64,000 bases of DNA from an uncultured Dorea sp. (GTDB taxonomy: Bacteria > Bacillota > Clostridia > Lachnospirales > Lachnospiraceae). The position numbers and the translations under genes are program-made. Under the pieces are notes generated by a model, which saw only the letters and a list, made by a program, of their open reading frames with translations, searched no databases and was not told the origin of the DNA. The stretch covers positions 54,338-118,337 of the forward strand of contig CAMBRQ010000004.1 of the NCBI GenBank assembly GCA_945870325.1, read 5' to 3'. This document shows, piece after piece, positions 26,659-35,896 of this stretch (positions are counted from its first letter, which is position 1; the number at the start of each line of letters is the position of its first letter).

Positions 26659-29600
26659 ATGAAAAAAAGGAAAAAATTAATGGCACTGCTGCTGGCACTT
26701 ACATTGACGTCAGTGGGTCCCATGGGTTTTGGAACAACTGCAAAAGCAGATACCTGCGGGGGTCTGGAAGAGGTAGATATATATGAACCTGGGAAAGAGG
26801 AAGTAATTAAAGACCCGGTACTCCACTGGGCAATACGTGCATCATTGAATTCAATCAAAGACGCTCCGGTTCTGACGGCAGATATAGTAGGAGCAAGACA
26901 GGTTGAGATAATTTCCTATGAGTTGTGTGCTCATCCGGAGAATTTTGAGACATGGACCAAGCCATTCTGGATTGAGAATCTGGAAGGAATTCAATATGCA
27001 AAATCAGCGTCTATGGTAGATATCTGTTATACCTCTGCTGTAGAAGGAAAGCGGATCGCAGATGTAAGTCCTCTTTCAGAATTGACACAGCTTCAGACTC
27101 TTTTGCTGAAGCAGAACGGGATTGATGATATCAGTTCACTAGGAACGTTGGTGAACCTGACGCAGTTAGATGTATCTGGAAACAGAGATATTACAGATGT
27201 ATCGGTTGTCGAGAATATGAAGAAATTAAAACGGTTTAATAGTTCCAATAATAAAGTATCAGACATCAGTGCGATATCAGGACTGGAAAATCTGGAATTC
27301 GTAGAAGTTTCGGGAAATCAGATACAGGAACTTCCGGATATGAGTAAACTGACCAATGTGTACTCTTTGGATATATCCCATAATGAGTTGACAGATATCT
27401 CTGCACTTGCGGGATTGAAGAATTTGAGAGAACTGAATCTGAGAGGAAACACAGCAATTACAGATTTCAAACCATTGGCAAAATTGTTTTCGCTGGAAAA
27501 GGAGAAAACATTCCTTCCGGAAAATGCAAATAAAGAGGATTTGTTTGCGGCAATAGAGGTAAATAAGCTATTTGATGCATTTAATATTAGCAAAATGCAG
27601 AAATCCGATTTGGAGAATGTAGAAAAGGCATTGGCAGCATATGATGAATTGACGGATACACAGAAGGAATATGTAGGTACAGCGCGCGCAGAAACAGCCA
27701 GAACCAATAAGAAGAAGGTTGAAAATGATGAGGAACCGGAATACTATCCAGAGTATGATGAGGGAGGCACGAAGCAGCCGGTTTTGGACAGACTGGAGAT
27801 CAAGGTAGTAGATAAATACGGAAACCCGATGTCGGGAGTAGAATTCGTAAAAACTGCCCTGGGAACAAAGAGTTATTTTACTGATAAGAACGGTATGCTG
27901 AGTATAGAGCATAGTGCGTCAGACGCATATTGGGATCTTTCGATTCGCCCGGCTGGGGATGCATATGTTGCAAGCCCGTCCGAATTTGTCTATGAGGTAA
28001 AGGATAAAAAGACATACAGTGTCAACGGAGAGCCTGTTACTGGGTTCGAGGAGTGGAAGGTTGTCTTGATTCCGAAGGAAGAATATGTGGACAAATCTGA
28101 TTTGTCAGCAGCGTTACAGGAAACGAAAACCGTAGAAGAAGAGTATAAGTATACAGCATCAACTTATCAAGCGTATGTAACAGCGATTCAGATAGCACAG
28201 AATACGCTGGATGATCCGGATGCTACAGTAGCATCTGTGAAAGAAGCAGCAGATAATCTGCGGACAGCATGGAACAATCTGGAAAAGACAAATATATTGA
28301 CAGAGTTAAAACTGATAGTGAAGGATGAAAACGGCAATGTATTCACCAGACCGTTTAAATTCCAGATCAGAGTTCCGGTAACAGGAGCTGAGGCATGGAA
28401 TCAGTTATCAGATCCTGAGACAGGGCTGGCATATCTCCAGGCTTCGCCTGGATGGCAGGATGGAAAACAGTGGGAGATTCTTGCGTGCCATGAAGAACCG
28501 TATGATATAGAACCTATCATGGTTACAATCGGAGTAACTCCGGAAGGAACACGTTATTTTAAAACAGTTGATGAAAAAGATGTTGATGTTGATTTTGAGA
28601 AAGAAGTAATTCTGAAATCACGCCCGGATGGTGCTCTCGATAAGAAAAATGAAAGAAAACCTGACAGTACAGTATTGCAACAGTATATCGAAGCAGCAAA
28701 ACTGTATGAAGAAGGAGATTTTACACCGGAGTCATATGAAAAACTGCAAAAAGCAGTTGCGGCTGCACAAAGTATAGTAGATAAATCCGGAACTTCCCAG
28801 GAAGAATATAATGCGGCTGCAGCATCATTGAAGAAAGCGGAAAGTGCTCTGGTAAAACCGGCAAGTAAATTATTACTTCAGAAGGAAATTAGTAAATATT
28901 TTTCTCAAGACAGTTATACAGTGGCGAGCTGGAAACAATTCGTGGAAGTGAGGAATGAGGCGAGCGCAGTTAATGAGAATCCGAATGCTTCCCAGGAAGA
29001 AGTGGATAATGCACTGTCTGCTCTGAAGCAAGCACAGGCAGGACTTGTGCTGCGGGCGAATAAAGTAATCCTGATTCAGAAGTTGACAGAGGCCAAGGCA
29101 ATAAATGCGGATGACTATGTAAGCGGTTACGATGAACTGCAGATAGCAATTGCGGCTGCACAGACGGTATATGATAATACAGAAGCAACACAGGAGCAGG
29201 TAGATGGACAGATTACAGCACTCGAAACAGCAATCAACGCACTGGTGAAAAAGCCTGTTGAAGTTGATTGGTCGTGTTATAAAGGTCAGTTCCGTGCGAA
29301 AGTGACGGATGAGGAAGGAAATCCTATGACCGGCATAAAGTTTATGGCGTGGATTGACGATAAAGAGGATGAAGAGGTTTCGATTGTTTCGGATGCAAAT
29401 GGAGTGATCGGATATACTACATACGGACCGGGGCACTATGGACATACCGTCTATATAAGATTGGCGGACGACAAATATACTACTGATGATGAGCATTATT
29501 TTACTGTGGAAAATGCCACTTTTCTTGCTGGAATAGCGACGATTGATGGTCAGCCATATGCGGAAGGGACTCGTCTTACATATGTATTGAAGGCCGCAGG

Positions 29601-32085
29601 TGATACACCGCATCCAGGCGATAAAGTGGTGTCGGATGAGAAACATTTCCGGGCGAAGGTAGTGGATGAGAATGGAAATCCAGTGAATGGAGTGACATTC
29701 ATATCTTTACCGGATGACGAATATGCGGAGAACTATAAACTGGTAAGTGAGAATGGTATCATAGAACAAGAACTGAAAAACTTTGATTTTAATTTGAAGT
29801 TTACAGTAACAATAGAGGCGGATCAGGATGCCGGGGAAGGAAAGAAGTGGACATGTTCAGATGAACATACTTTTAAAACAGATGGCTCAATGATAAAAGC
29901 GCCGACGATAACGCATGTAGACGGAAAAGCGCTGGCAGATGCAGGGGAGATTGTATTTACCCTGAAAAAATCAGGCGGAGATATACCGGAACCTTCAGAA
30001 GTGAGGAAAGATGCCCTGCAAGAACAGATAAATATTGCAAGACTGTTTGATGGAAAAAGTGACGATTACACAGAAGAGACCTACAATGCGCTGCAGGCAG
30101 CAATTGTAGAAGCAGAGAAGGTCTATAATGATCCGGAGGCGACACAGGCGCAGGTGGATGAATGGACTCAGAAATTAGAGGTAGTGCGTAAGGCTCTGGA
30201 AGAAAAAGAGAAACCTGTTGTATGCGATCAGACCAATATTCGTATTCTTATTCAGGATGAAGCCGGCAATGTGGTGACCGACAGACTTGAATTTGCAAGA
30301 GCATTTGATAGTGGTCGTCCGGGAATCTGTTATTCACGAAATGGTGTACTGGAATATAATCTCAGTACAGCAGATGCGGGTATCGAGACGATTACATTTT
30401 CGGCAAATGATGGTACGGTCATCCTGGGCGAGAAGGAGTACACACTGGAGCCGGAGAAGCATGTATTTACTCTGGAATCCGGAATGGATATAGTCCTTAG
30501 TGCGATTGATGGTGAGCCGCTTAATGGTACACAGGAAGTGAAGTTCATATTAAAAGAGAAATCTGTAATAGAGATTCCTGATAAGACGAATCTGTATAGT
30601 AAGCTGGAAGAGATGAAAGCAATCAGTTCCGGCAATTACACTAGCAACAGTTATCATGCGCTGCAGGATACAATCACAAGCGCCCAGGCTGTTTATGATA
30701 ATGACAACGCCGTTCAGACAGAAATTGACCAGGCGATAGCGAATCTGGATGCGGCAAAATCAGCACTCAGAGAAGTGACAGGAATGAGAGTCCTTACAAT
30801 TCCGGTGACGGATCAGAATGGTAATGCAGCGCCTGTCAATACGAGATTTGTAAGATATGATGCGAAATATCGTGTGGAAAATAACATGTATGTGAAGGAC
30901 GGGCAGCTTGTCTGGACAGTCGGTTCTTATGAAGGAGGGGATTATGAATTCTATCTGCCGGCGGACTCTGCATATATCGCGACACCTGCAGTGATCAAAG
31001 TCCATGTAGGTGAGGAAGATGGAACACCGGTTATTGAGACTATTGGCGGACAGCCGGCAGCTGACGGACTGGCAAAATTCGTGCTCACACCGAAGGGTAA
31101 TGACACCTGTGATATACTTACATTCCGTGCATTTGTGCAGGATAGCGAGGGATGTGCACTTAGCGGAGTAAAGTTTGATGTGGCAAACGGAGATCCGGCT
31201 GAAATTATTTCTGATGAAAACGGTATGATTGAATATGCGGTAACGGCATGGGATACAGATACAACCATGAAAGTTACTCTTAAGGATGGTCAAGAATGGA
31301 TAAATGAACAAGCGGTCGAATTTGCAGTAATTGTTGATCCGGGAGATACGAACCGTGGTATCATCAGCACCGTAGATGGAAAACCGATAGCAGAAAGCGG
31401 ACGCATCGTATTTACCCTAGAGAAGAAATCACAGCCTCAGAAAGTAGATAAGACTCTGTTGCTGGCAGCTATGGAAAGAGCAGGAACTTTGGATGCAGAC
31501 AAGTATACAGAAGACAGTTTCGCAAAAGTCACCGCAGAGCTTGAGAAGGCAGTCCAGATTCATGCAGATGACACAGTTTCCCAGGGGGCGGTTGACGCGC
31601 AGACGGACGCTTTAAATGAGGCGATCAATGCATTGGTTGAAAAGGAAGAGCCGGTACCGGATCCGGATAAGACGGCTCTTAAAGTAGCCATTGACAGGGC
31701 AAATACGCTGGATAAATCCAAATATACAGAAGAAAGCTATGCAGAAGTGGAGAAGGTATTGGCAAACGCAGTAGCATTATATGAAAATGCAGAGGCACTG
31801 CAGGCTGATATTGACAATGCGGCGAAGGCACTGAATGCTGCAATTGCTGCACTTCAAGAAAAGACTACGGTTCCAGAAGATAGTGATAAACCTTCCGATA
31901 AGCCGAATAGTGGGCAGAAGCCGGGTGATAGTAATAATATTAGCAAGGGAAATGGAAGTGTGAAAGATAAGACTGGTACAGCAGTACAGACAGGTGATTC
32001 TGCACACACAGTACCGATATTTATTATCATGACAGTATCTGTTCTTGCTATTTGTCTGATTCTGAGAAAACGAGTAAAGGCATAG
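26659..32085 (+). CDS. Giant LRR/FIVAR/SpaA-like wall-anchored surface protein
   Basis: 1808 residues. A signal peptide (about 1-31) is followed by an internalin-like leucine-rich repeat domain (about 130-275; units such as LTQLDVSGNRDITDVS, LENLEFVEVSGNQI). Then come alternating modules: about seven prealbumin/SpaA-like beta domains (starts like AKVTDEEGNPMTGIKFM, AKVVDENGNPVNGVTF) and about eight FIVAR three-helix modules (for example around 475-540, 670-735, 740-800, 805-870, 1118-1180, 1312-1370, 1597-1660, 1670-1735). A Pro/Ser/Lys stalk, the sorting motif VQTGD, a hydrophobic helix and RKRVKA end the protein. It is probably anchored by a sortase (none in the window) and likely binds host glycans, proteins or other bacteria; ligand unknown. 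The ATG follows AAGGAGA. A hairpin terminator follows. Confidence 0.88.
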   Translation: MKKRKKLMALLLALTLTSVGPMGFGTTAKADTCGGLEEVDIYEPGKEEVIKDPVLHWAIRASLNSIKDAPVLTADIVGARQVEIISYELCAHPENFETWTKPFWIENLEGIQYAKSASMVDICYTSAVEGKRIADVSPLSELTQLQTLLLKQNGIDDISSLGTLVNLTQLDVSGNRDITDVSVVENMKKLKRFNSSNNKVSDISAISGLENLEFVEVSGNQIQELPDMSKLTNVYSLDISHNELTDISALAGLKNLRELNLRGNTAITDFKPLAKLFSLEKEKTFLPENANKEDLFAAIEVNKLFDAFNISKMQKSDLENVEKALAAYDELTDTQKEYVGTARAETARTNKKKVENDEEPEYYPEYDEGGTKQPVLDRLEIKVVDKYGNPMSGVEFVKTALGTKSYFTDKNGMLSIEHSASDAYWDLSIRPAGDAYVASPSEFVYEVKDKKTYSVNGEPVTGFEEWKVVLIPKEEYVDKSDLSAALQETKTVEEEYKYTASTYQAYVTAIQIAQNTLDDPDATVASVKEAADNLRTAWNNLEKTNILTELKLIVKDENGNVFTRPFKFQIRVPVTGAEAWNQLSDPETGLAYLQASPGWQDGKQWEILACHEEPYDIEPIMVTIGVTPEGTRYFKTVDEKDVDVDFEKEVILKSRPDGALDKKNERKPDSTVLQQYIEAAKLYEEGDFTPESYEKLQKAVAAAQSIVDKSGTSQEEYNAAAASLKKAESALVKPASKLLLQKEISKYFSQDSYTVASWKQFVEVRNEASAVNENPNASQEEVDNALSALKQAQAGLVLRANKVILIQKLTEAKAINADDYVSGYDELQIAIAAAQTVYDNTEATQEQVDGQITALETAINALVKKPVEVDWSCYKGQFRAKVTDEEGNPMTGIKFMAWIDDKEDEEVSIVSDANGVIGYTTYGPGHYGHTVYIRLADDKYTTDDEHYFTVENATFLAGIATIDGQPYAEGTRLTYVLKAAGDTPHPGDKVVSDEKHFRAKVVDENGNPVNGVTFISLPDDEYAENYKLVSENGIIEQELKNFDFNLKFTVTIEADQDAGEGKKWTCSDEHTFKTDGSMIKAPTITHVDGKALADAGEIVFTLKKSGGDIPEPSEVRKDALQEQINIARLFDGKSDDYTEETYNALQAAIVEAEKVYNDPEATQAQVDEWTQKLEVVRKALEEKEKPVVCDQTNIRILIQDEAGNVVTDRLEFARAFDSGRPGICYSRNGVLEYNLSTADAGIETITFSANDGTVILGEKEYTLEPEKHVFTLESGMDIVLSAIDGEPLNGTQEVKFILKEKSVIEIPDKTNLYSKLEEMKAISSGNYTSNSYHALQDTITSAQAVYDNDNAVQTEIDQAIANLDAAKSALREVTGMRVLTIPVTDQNGNAAPVNTRFVRYDAKYRVENNMYVKDGQLVWTVGSYEGGDYEFYLPADSAYIATPAVIKVHVGEEDGTPVIETIGGQPAADGLAKFVLTPKGNDTCDILTFRAFVQDSEGCALSGVKFDVANGDPAEIISDENGMIEYAVTAWDTDTTMKVTLKDGQEWINEQAVEFAVIVDPGDTNRGIISTVDGKPIAESGRIVFTLEKKSQPQKVDKTLLLAAMERAGTLDADKYTEDSFAKVTAELEKAVQIHADDTVSQGAVDAQTDALNEAINALVEKEEPVPDPDKTALKVAIDRANTLDKSKYTEESYAEVEKVLANAVALYENAEALQADIDNAAKALNAAIAALQEKTTVPEDSDKPSDKPNSGQKPGDSNNISKGNGSVKDKTGTAVQTGDSAHTVPIFIIMTVSVLAICLILRKRVKA

Positions 32086-32175
32086 AAAGAGAAGATTATT
32101 AACTAAAAACGAAGAGCTGTCAGGATGAACTGTGAATTGCTCCCGTCAAGTAGACAATTAAAAATTTAAATTTTT

Positions 32176-32210
32176 CTGCCAGTAGGTGTTGCCTGCTGGC
32201 AGTTTATATC
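32176..32210 (+). terminator. Terminator after the giant surface protein
   Basis: CTGCCAGTAGG 32176-32186 pairs with CCTGCTGGCAG 32192-32202 (one wobble) and is followed by TTTATATC. Confidence 0.6.
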
Positions 32211-32356
32211 ATTTATTTTTCAAATGGTGATAGGGTTATTATAATGAAGATATGGAAGAATATACGTTTGAAGATAAAGTACCAGTGGGATGTATAACGG
32301 GGATCTTGAGATTGACTTTGCAGAGTGTAACGTGGCTTGATTGATGTAAATGTAAT

Positions 32357-32393
32357 AGAAGGAACCGGATATTCTGAAGATCCGATTCCTTCT
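32357..32393 (-). terminator. Terminator of the ABC-2 exporter operon
   Basis: A 14-bp inverted repeat, AGAAGGAACCGGAT 32357-32370 and ATCCGATTCCTTCT 32380-32393, one wobble, 22 bases beyond the permease stop on the minus strand. The rest of the 329-base convergent gap has no supported gene. Confidence 0.55.
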
Positions 32394-32414
32394 TCTAATG
32401 TAATGGAGCTCCAT

Positions 32415-33572
32415 TCATGCCTGCCTCCGGTTCCGCCCAATCACAAGTGCAATCCCAAGGAATGCAGCAGCGAACATCAACTGCAGTCCATACCCCGTAA
32501 AAAGCGTTGCCCTCTGCGAAGCGCTAAAAGAACTATGATTGCCCAGCAGATCATTCACAATCTCATACCAGTACACTGGCAGAAATCGAGCTACCCTCTT
32601 AACTCCTTTGCTCATAATCTCCAGTTCTACGAATACGCCGCATAGGAATGACATTCCCAGAGATACGACATTGACCACGGCACTGATCAGGTCTTCCCGG
32701 TGAACCAGCATACCGATCAGAAATGCCAGAGAGAGGCTTACCAGCGTCATGATAAAACTATTGAGCAGATAGTAGACCATATTAGGGTCTTGTAAAAAGT
32801 CTTTCCCGAATATGACAAGTACCATCAGTGTACAGATGATCCACACGAACATGCCGATCACAGCAAAGCCAAGCACTAACTGCATATTCTGGCTGCGTAT
32901 TGGAATGGCAGAACATGACATTCGTTTCTTAACGTCAGGATTATGAAAAGCAATCATAATGTAACTCAGCGCATAGCACAGAATTGACAGTATGATATAT
33001 GGCATATATTGATACATGAAGGATGGATAGGACTGTTCGCCGCCATATCTACTCTTATCAAGTAAAGTAACGTCAGTGGTAACCTCGCCATTCTTCTGTA
33101 CGCTGTCAATGGCTTCTTCAAGTGTGAATCCACTGGCGGTCATAATCCGTACATCATTCAGGAAGGTATCGATCTGCTGATCGACATAGTATCCGCTGGT
33201 GCTTCCCGGAACCTTGGTGACAGGAAGCTGTTCTTCGCCGTTTAAGCAGCGTTCTTCAAAATCTTCAGGAATTGTCACTACATAGTAGACTTCCCGGTAG
33301 AAGAGACGGTCCTGGATGATGGAAGGATCGTCAGGAACATCTTTTAACGTGTGGTATTGCTCCAGATATGAGGCGAGTCCCCTGGCAAGTTCTCCGCCAT
33401 CCCGGTCGATTACGGCAATATCAAGACTCGTCTGCTCAAAATTTGCCTGGGAGTCATCCTTGCCGACACTTTTTTGAACCATAATAGAGATGCTCAAAAA
33501 GATGCCCGCATAGAGGAGTACAATATGGAGATTCCGTTTTGTAATGGTAAGAAATCCTTTAAATACTGTCAT
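32415..33572 (-). CDS. ABC-2 type transporter permease (second subunit)
   Basis: 385 residues. One N-terminal helix, a large extracytoplasmic region (about 35-190) and about five C-terminal helices, the ABC-2/YhfQ-like layout of exporters for drugs, peptides or polymers. Its start overlaps the end of the preceding permease gene by 14 bases, so the two are translationally coupled. With the other permease and the ATPase it forms a three-gene operon, divergent from a histidine kinase/response regulator pair that probably regulates it. Confidence 0.85.
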   Translation of the reverse strand: MTVFKGFLTITKRNLHIVLLYAGIFLSISIMVQKSVGKDDSQANFEQTSLDIAVIDRDGGELARGLASYLEQYHTLKDVPDDPSIIQDRLFYREVYYVVTIPEDFEERCLNGEEQLPVTKVPGSTSGYYVDQQIDTFLNDVRIMTASGFTLEEAIDSVQKNGEVTTDVTLLDKSRYGGEQSYPSFMYQYMPYIILSILCYALSYIMIAFHNPDVKKRMSCSAIPIRSQNMQLVLGFAVIGMFVWIICTLMVLVIFGKDFLQDPNMVYYLLNSFIMTLVSLSLAFLIGMLVHREDLISAVVNVVSLGMSFLCGVFVELEIMSKGVKRVARFLPVYWYEIVNDLLGNHSSFSASQRATLFTGYGLQLMFAAAFLGIALVIGRNRRQA

Positions 33573-34701
33573 AACGTTCCCTCCTTACGCCTAAAAAGGC
33601 AATGATGAATAATAGGACACTCATACCAGCCAGTATCAGCAGGCACCTGGTAAGCCGCTCCATGTCGTTATATATGCCCATGCAGTAGAATGCGTCGCTT
33701 AAGACGGCGGCAGGGTTGATACGGTTGATGATCGGACAGTGCAGTTCGATCAGGTTTTTCATGTTGCCGAACATCAGACCGGCAAGGAATCCGGGGAATA
33801 AAGAGACAAGGACTGTAAGCCCGATTTTCATTCCCAGTGAGAATTTGCCGACACATCCAAGAGCAAGCCCTATGCATACGCCGATCATACTTCCCATGAA
33901 ATCAACCAGAAGCAGTGCGCAAATATTATTTCCAAGGCTGATTCCCAGAACCTTGACTATGTACAGATTAAGAATCAGTATATTGAAGAAATGGATCAGG
34001 AACAGCACTATCATATCGATGAGGACCAGTTTTAACTTGTGAGTGGGTGTAATGCTGCGTCTGGCGCCCAGGGCAGATAAGTTCGCCTGACCATCAAAAC
34101 TGGAACGGACACCCAGAAAAGCACCGGATAGACAGGCATAGGCAATGAGAGCGAAGAAATACTGCATATTCGGATCCATGCTCTTGCCGCCAAGAGATAC
34201 TTCTTCGGTTGTCTGGCGATAGTCTTCCATAGCGTTCATCGCTTTTTGTATGTTCTCAGGGTGCTTTATGGCAATCTCCCGGAACATGGCAGAATTCTGG
34301 TTGTAATTCGTTAGAACAGAGGTCAGGATACTCTCGCCAAGACCGTTCTTTGCAACGGTTAGGGAAGGTGTTTCTTTTATATAGTAGATGCCCTGAATCT
34401 GTTCTTCGTTTAATGCTTCTTTTGCTTCTCTCTCAGAGGTGATATTCTGAATATCCAGAGTGTCTCCATCCAACTGTTCCAGGAATGCGGCGAAAGAGCG
34501 TGCATTTTCGGAAGATAAATCTTCTTCAATTATGGCAACTTTTACGGCTTCCCAGGCAGATTCCCCGGTTCCTTCTAATCCTATGTTGCCGAAGGAAACA
34601 TAGAAAAAGGTTCCCAGTATCATAGGAAAGACGAGTGCCCAGAACATCATAGGAAAGTCTCGTATCGTCTGTAAGAATCGGTATTTGAATAAATGTAACA
34701 T
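33559..34701 (-). CDS. ABC-2 type transporter permease (first subunit)
   Basis: 380 residues with the same topology as its partner: an N-terminal helix in LFKYRFLQTIRDFPMMFWALVFPMILGTFFY, an extracytoplasmic domain (about 40-175) and a cluster of about five helices (about 180-375). Two different permeases suggest a heterodimeric membrane part. It lies 13 bases downstream of the ATPase gene and overlaps the next permease gene. Likely exports an antimicrobial or toxic compound; the substrate is inferred only from context. Confidence 0.85.
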   Translation of the reverse strand: MLHLFKYRFLQTIRDFPMMFWALVFPMILGTFFYVSFGNIGLEGTGESAWEAVKVAIIEEDLSSENARSFAAFLEQLDGDTLDIQNITSEREAKEALNEEQIQGIYYIKETPSLTVAKNGLGESILTSVLTNYNQNSAMFREIAIKHPENIQKAMNAMEDYRQTTEEVSLGGKSMDPNMQYFFALIAYACLSGAFLGVRSSFDGQANLSALGARRSITPTHKLKLVLIDMIVLFLIHFFNILILNLYIVKVLGISLGNNICALLLVDFMGSMIGVCIGLALGCVGKFSLGMKIGLTVLVSLFPGFLAGLMFGNMKNLIELHCPIINRINPAAVLSDAFYCMGIYNDMERLTRCLLILAGMSVLLFIIAFLGVRRERYDSI

Positions 34702-34714
34702 ATAGGTGCGCCTC

Positions 34715-35644
34715 CTAGTCTCTTAATTCTTTGCCGGTAATTTCAAGAAATACGTCATTTAAGGTGGGCAGTTCTGAGAATACACGACCAAAGGTGATAT
34801 CGTGTTCCTGCAGATAATTCAGGATACGAACCAGATTGTGTTTGGCACCGCTTAAACGGATCTTTAATACTTGCTCCTCGTAAGTGAGATCGAAGACATG
34901 AGGAAGTTCCCGTATATCAGCAAGTGTGCCAGCATCTAAGGCAATGGCCTCGATGGTGATGGTTTCTCCTGTTTTAATCATCTTTTTCAGTTCTTCTGTT
35001 GTGCCGATTGCCAGCACCCGCCCGTGATCAATAATGGCAATTCGGGAACAGATCTGTTCCACCTCTTCCATATAGTGAGAAGTGTAGATGATCGTTGAAC
35101 CCTGGCGGTTTAATTCCAGAATTCCTTCCAGTATCTTATTGCGGCTCTGAGGGTCTACGGCAACGGTTGGCTCATCCATGATAATCAGTTTCGGCTTATG
35201 AACGATGCCACAGGCTATGTTAAGTCTCCTTAGAAGACCTCCGGAAAGCTTCTTGGGGCGCATCTTTGTGAAGTCTTCAAGGTCAGTGAATGCGATGGCA
35301 TCTTCGACCAGTTTTTTGCGCAGTGCCTTATCTTTGATATATAGACCGCAGAAATAATCAATGTTTTCCCAGACGGTCATCTGCTCGAAGACTGCAACAT
35401 TCTGCATGACAACACCAATATCTTTCTTGATATCATAACTGTCCGGGCGCATCTCCTTGCCGAAGATGGTGATGGTGCCTTTGTCGTATTTCAGAAGTGC
35501 CAGCAGGCAGCCTATGGCTGTCGTCTTGCCGGAGCCGTTCGGACCTAAGAGACCGAAGACTTCACCTTCTTGTATGTCAAGGTTCAGATGGTCAAGTGCC
35601 ACAAGATCCCCGTATCTTTTAACGAGATTTTCAATATGAATCAT
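34715..35644 (-). CDS. ABC transporter ATP-binding protein
   Basis: 309 residues. Walker A is GLLGPNGSGKTTAIG (about 32-46), the signature is KLSGGLLRRLNIA (LSGGL rather than LSGGQ), Walker B is KLIIMDEPTVAVDPQ and the switch His lies in IIYTSHYMEE. The C-terminal extension (about 220-309) is that of the DrrA/NatA exporter class. First gene of the operon, divergent across 252 bases from the kinase gene. That gap contains a folded element at 35755-35876. Confidence 0.92.
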   Translation of the reverse strand: MIHIENLVKRYGDLVALDHLNLDIQEGEVFGLLGPNGSGKTTAIGCLLALLKYDKGTITIFGKEMRPDSYDIKKDIGVVMQNVAVFEQMTVWENIDYFCGLYIKDKALRKKLVEDAIAFTDLEDFTKMRPKKLSGGLLRRLNIACGIVHKPKLIIMDEPTVAVDPQSRNKILEGILELNRQGSTIIYTSHYMEEVEQICSRIAIIDHGRVLAIGTTEELKKMIKTGETITIEAIALDAGTLADIRELPHVFDLTYEEQVLKIRLSGAKHNLVRILNYLQEHDITFGRVFSELPTLNDVFLEITGKELRD

Positions 35645-35754
35645 AAAATCGCCTCCATGTTATTTGTTACTTGTAGTATAAAGTTTTGACGTTTATAATG
35701 AAAGTGTCGGGAGTCACAAAAGAGATGTGACAAATGTAATATTGATATTAAAAA

Positions 35755-35876
35755 GCCATGCACAGATATTGACATACAGACTGTGCAAGTTTACTTGCTA
35801 AGGGATGTATGCCAATATCTGTATAGGGCGTTTAGCCCAAGTGAGAAGTAGCGAAGCGGATTCGAACTTGCATGGC
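35755..35876 (+). other. Multi-hairpin leader element upstream of the histidine kinase gene
   Basis: Outer pairing GCCATGCA 35755-35762/TGCATGGC 35869-35876. Within it are ACAGATATTG 35762-35771/CAATATCTGT 35813-35822, a small GGGC 35826-35829/GCCC 35835-35838 hairpin and a GTAGCGAAGCGGATTCGAAC module like that between grpE and dnaK. It lies 20 bases before the kinase start, so it would be in the mRNA leader if transcribed from upstream. Confidence 0.5.
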
Positions 35877-35896
35877 AGGAAAAGGAAGGATAGATA

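Noticed and set aside
32251..32343. 30-codon frame beginning MEEYTFEDKVPVG
   Set aside because: Could be a gene remnant but is too short to support; no family recognised.
35848..35876. tRNA (a GGATTCGAACT segment looks like the reverse of a T-loop)
   Set aside because: No acceptor, anticodon or D arms can be placed on either strand; the segment belongs to another folded element.
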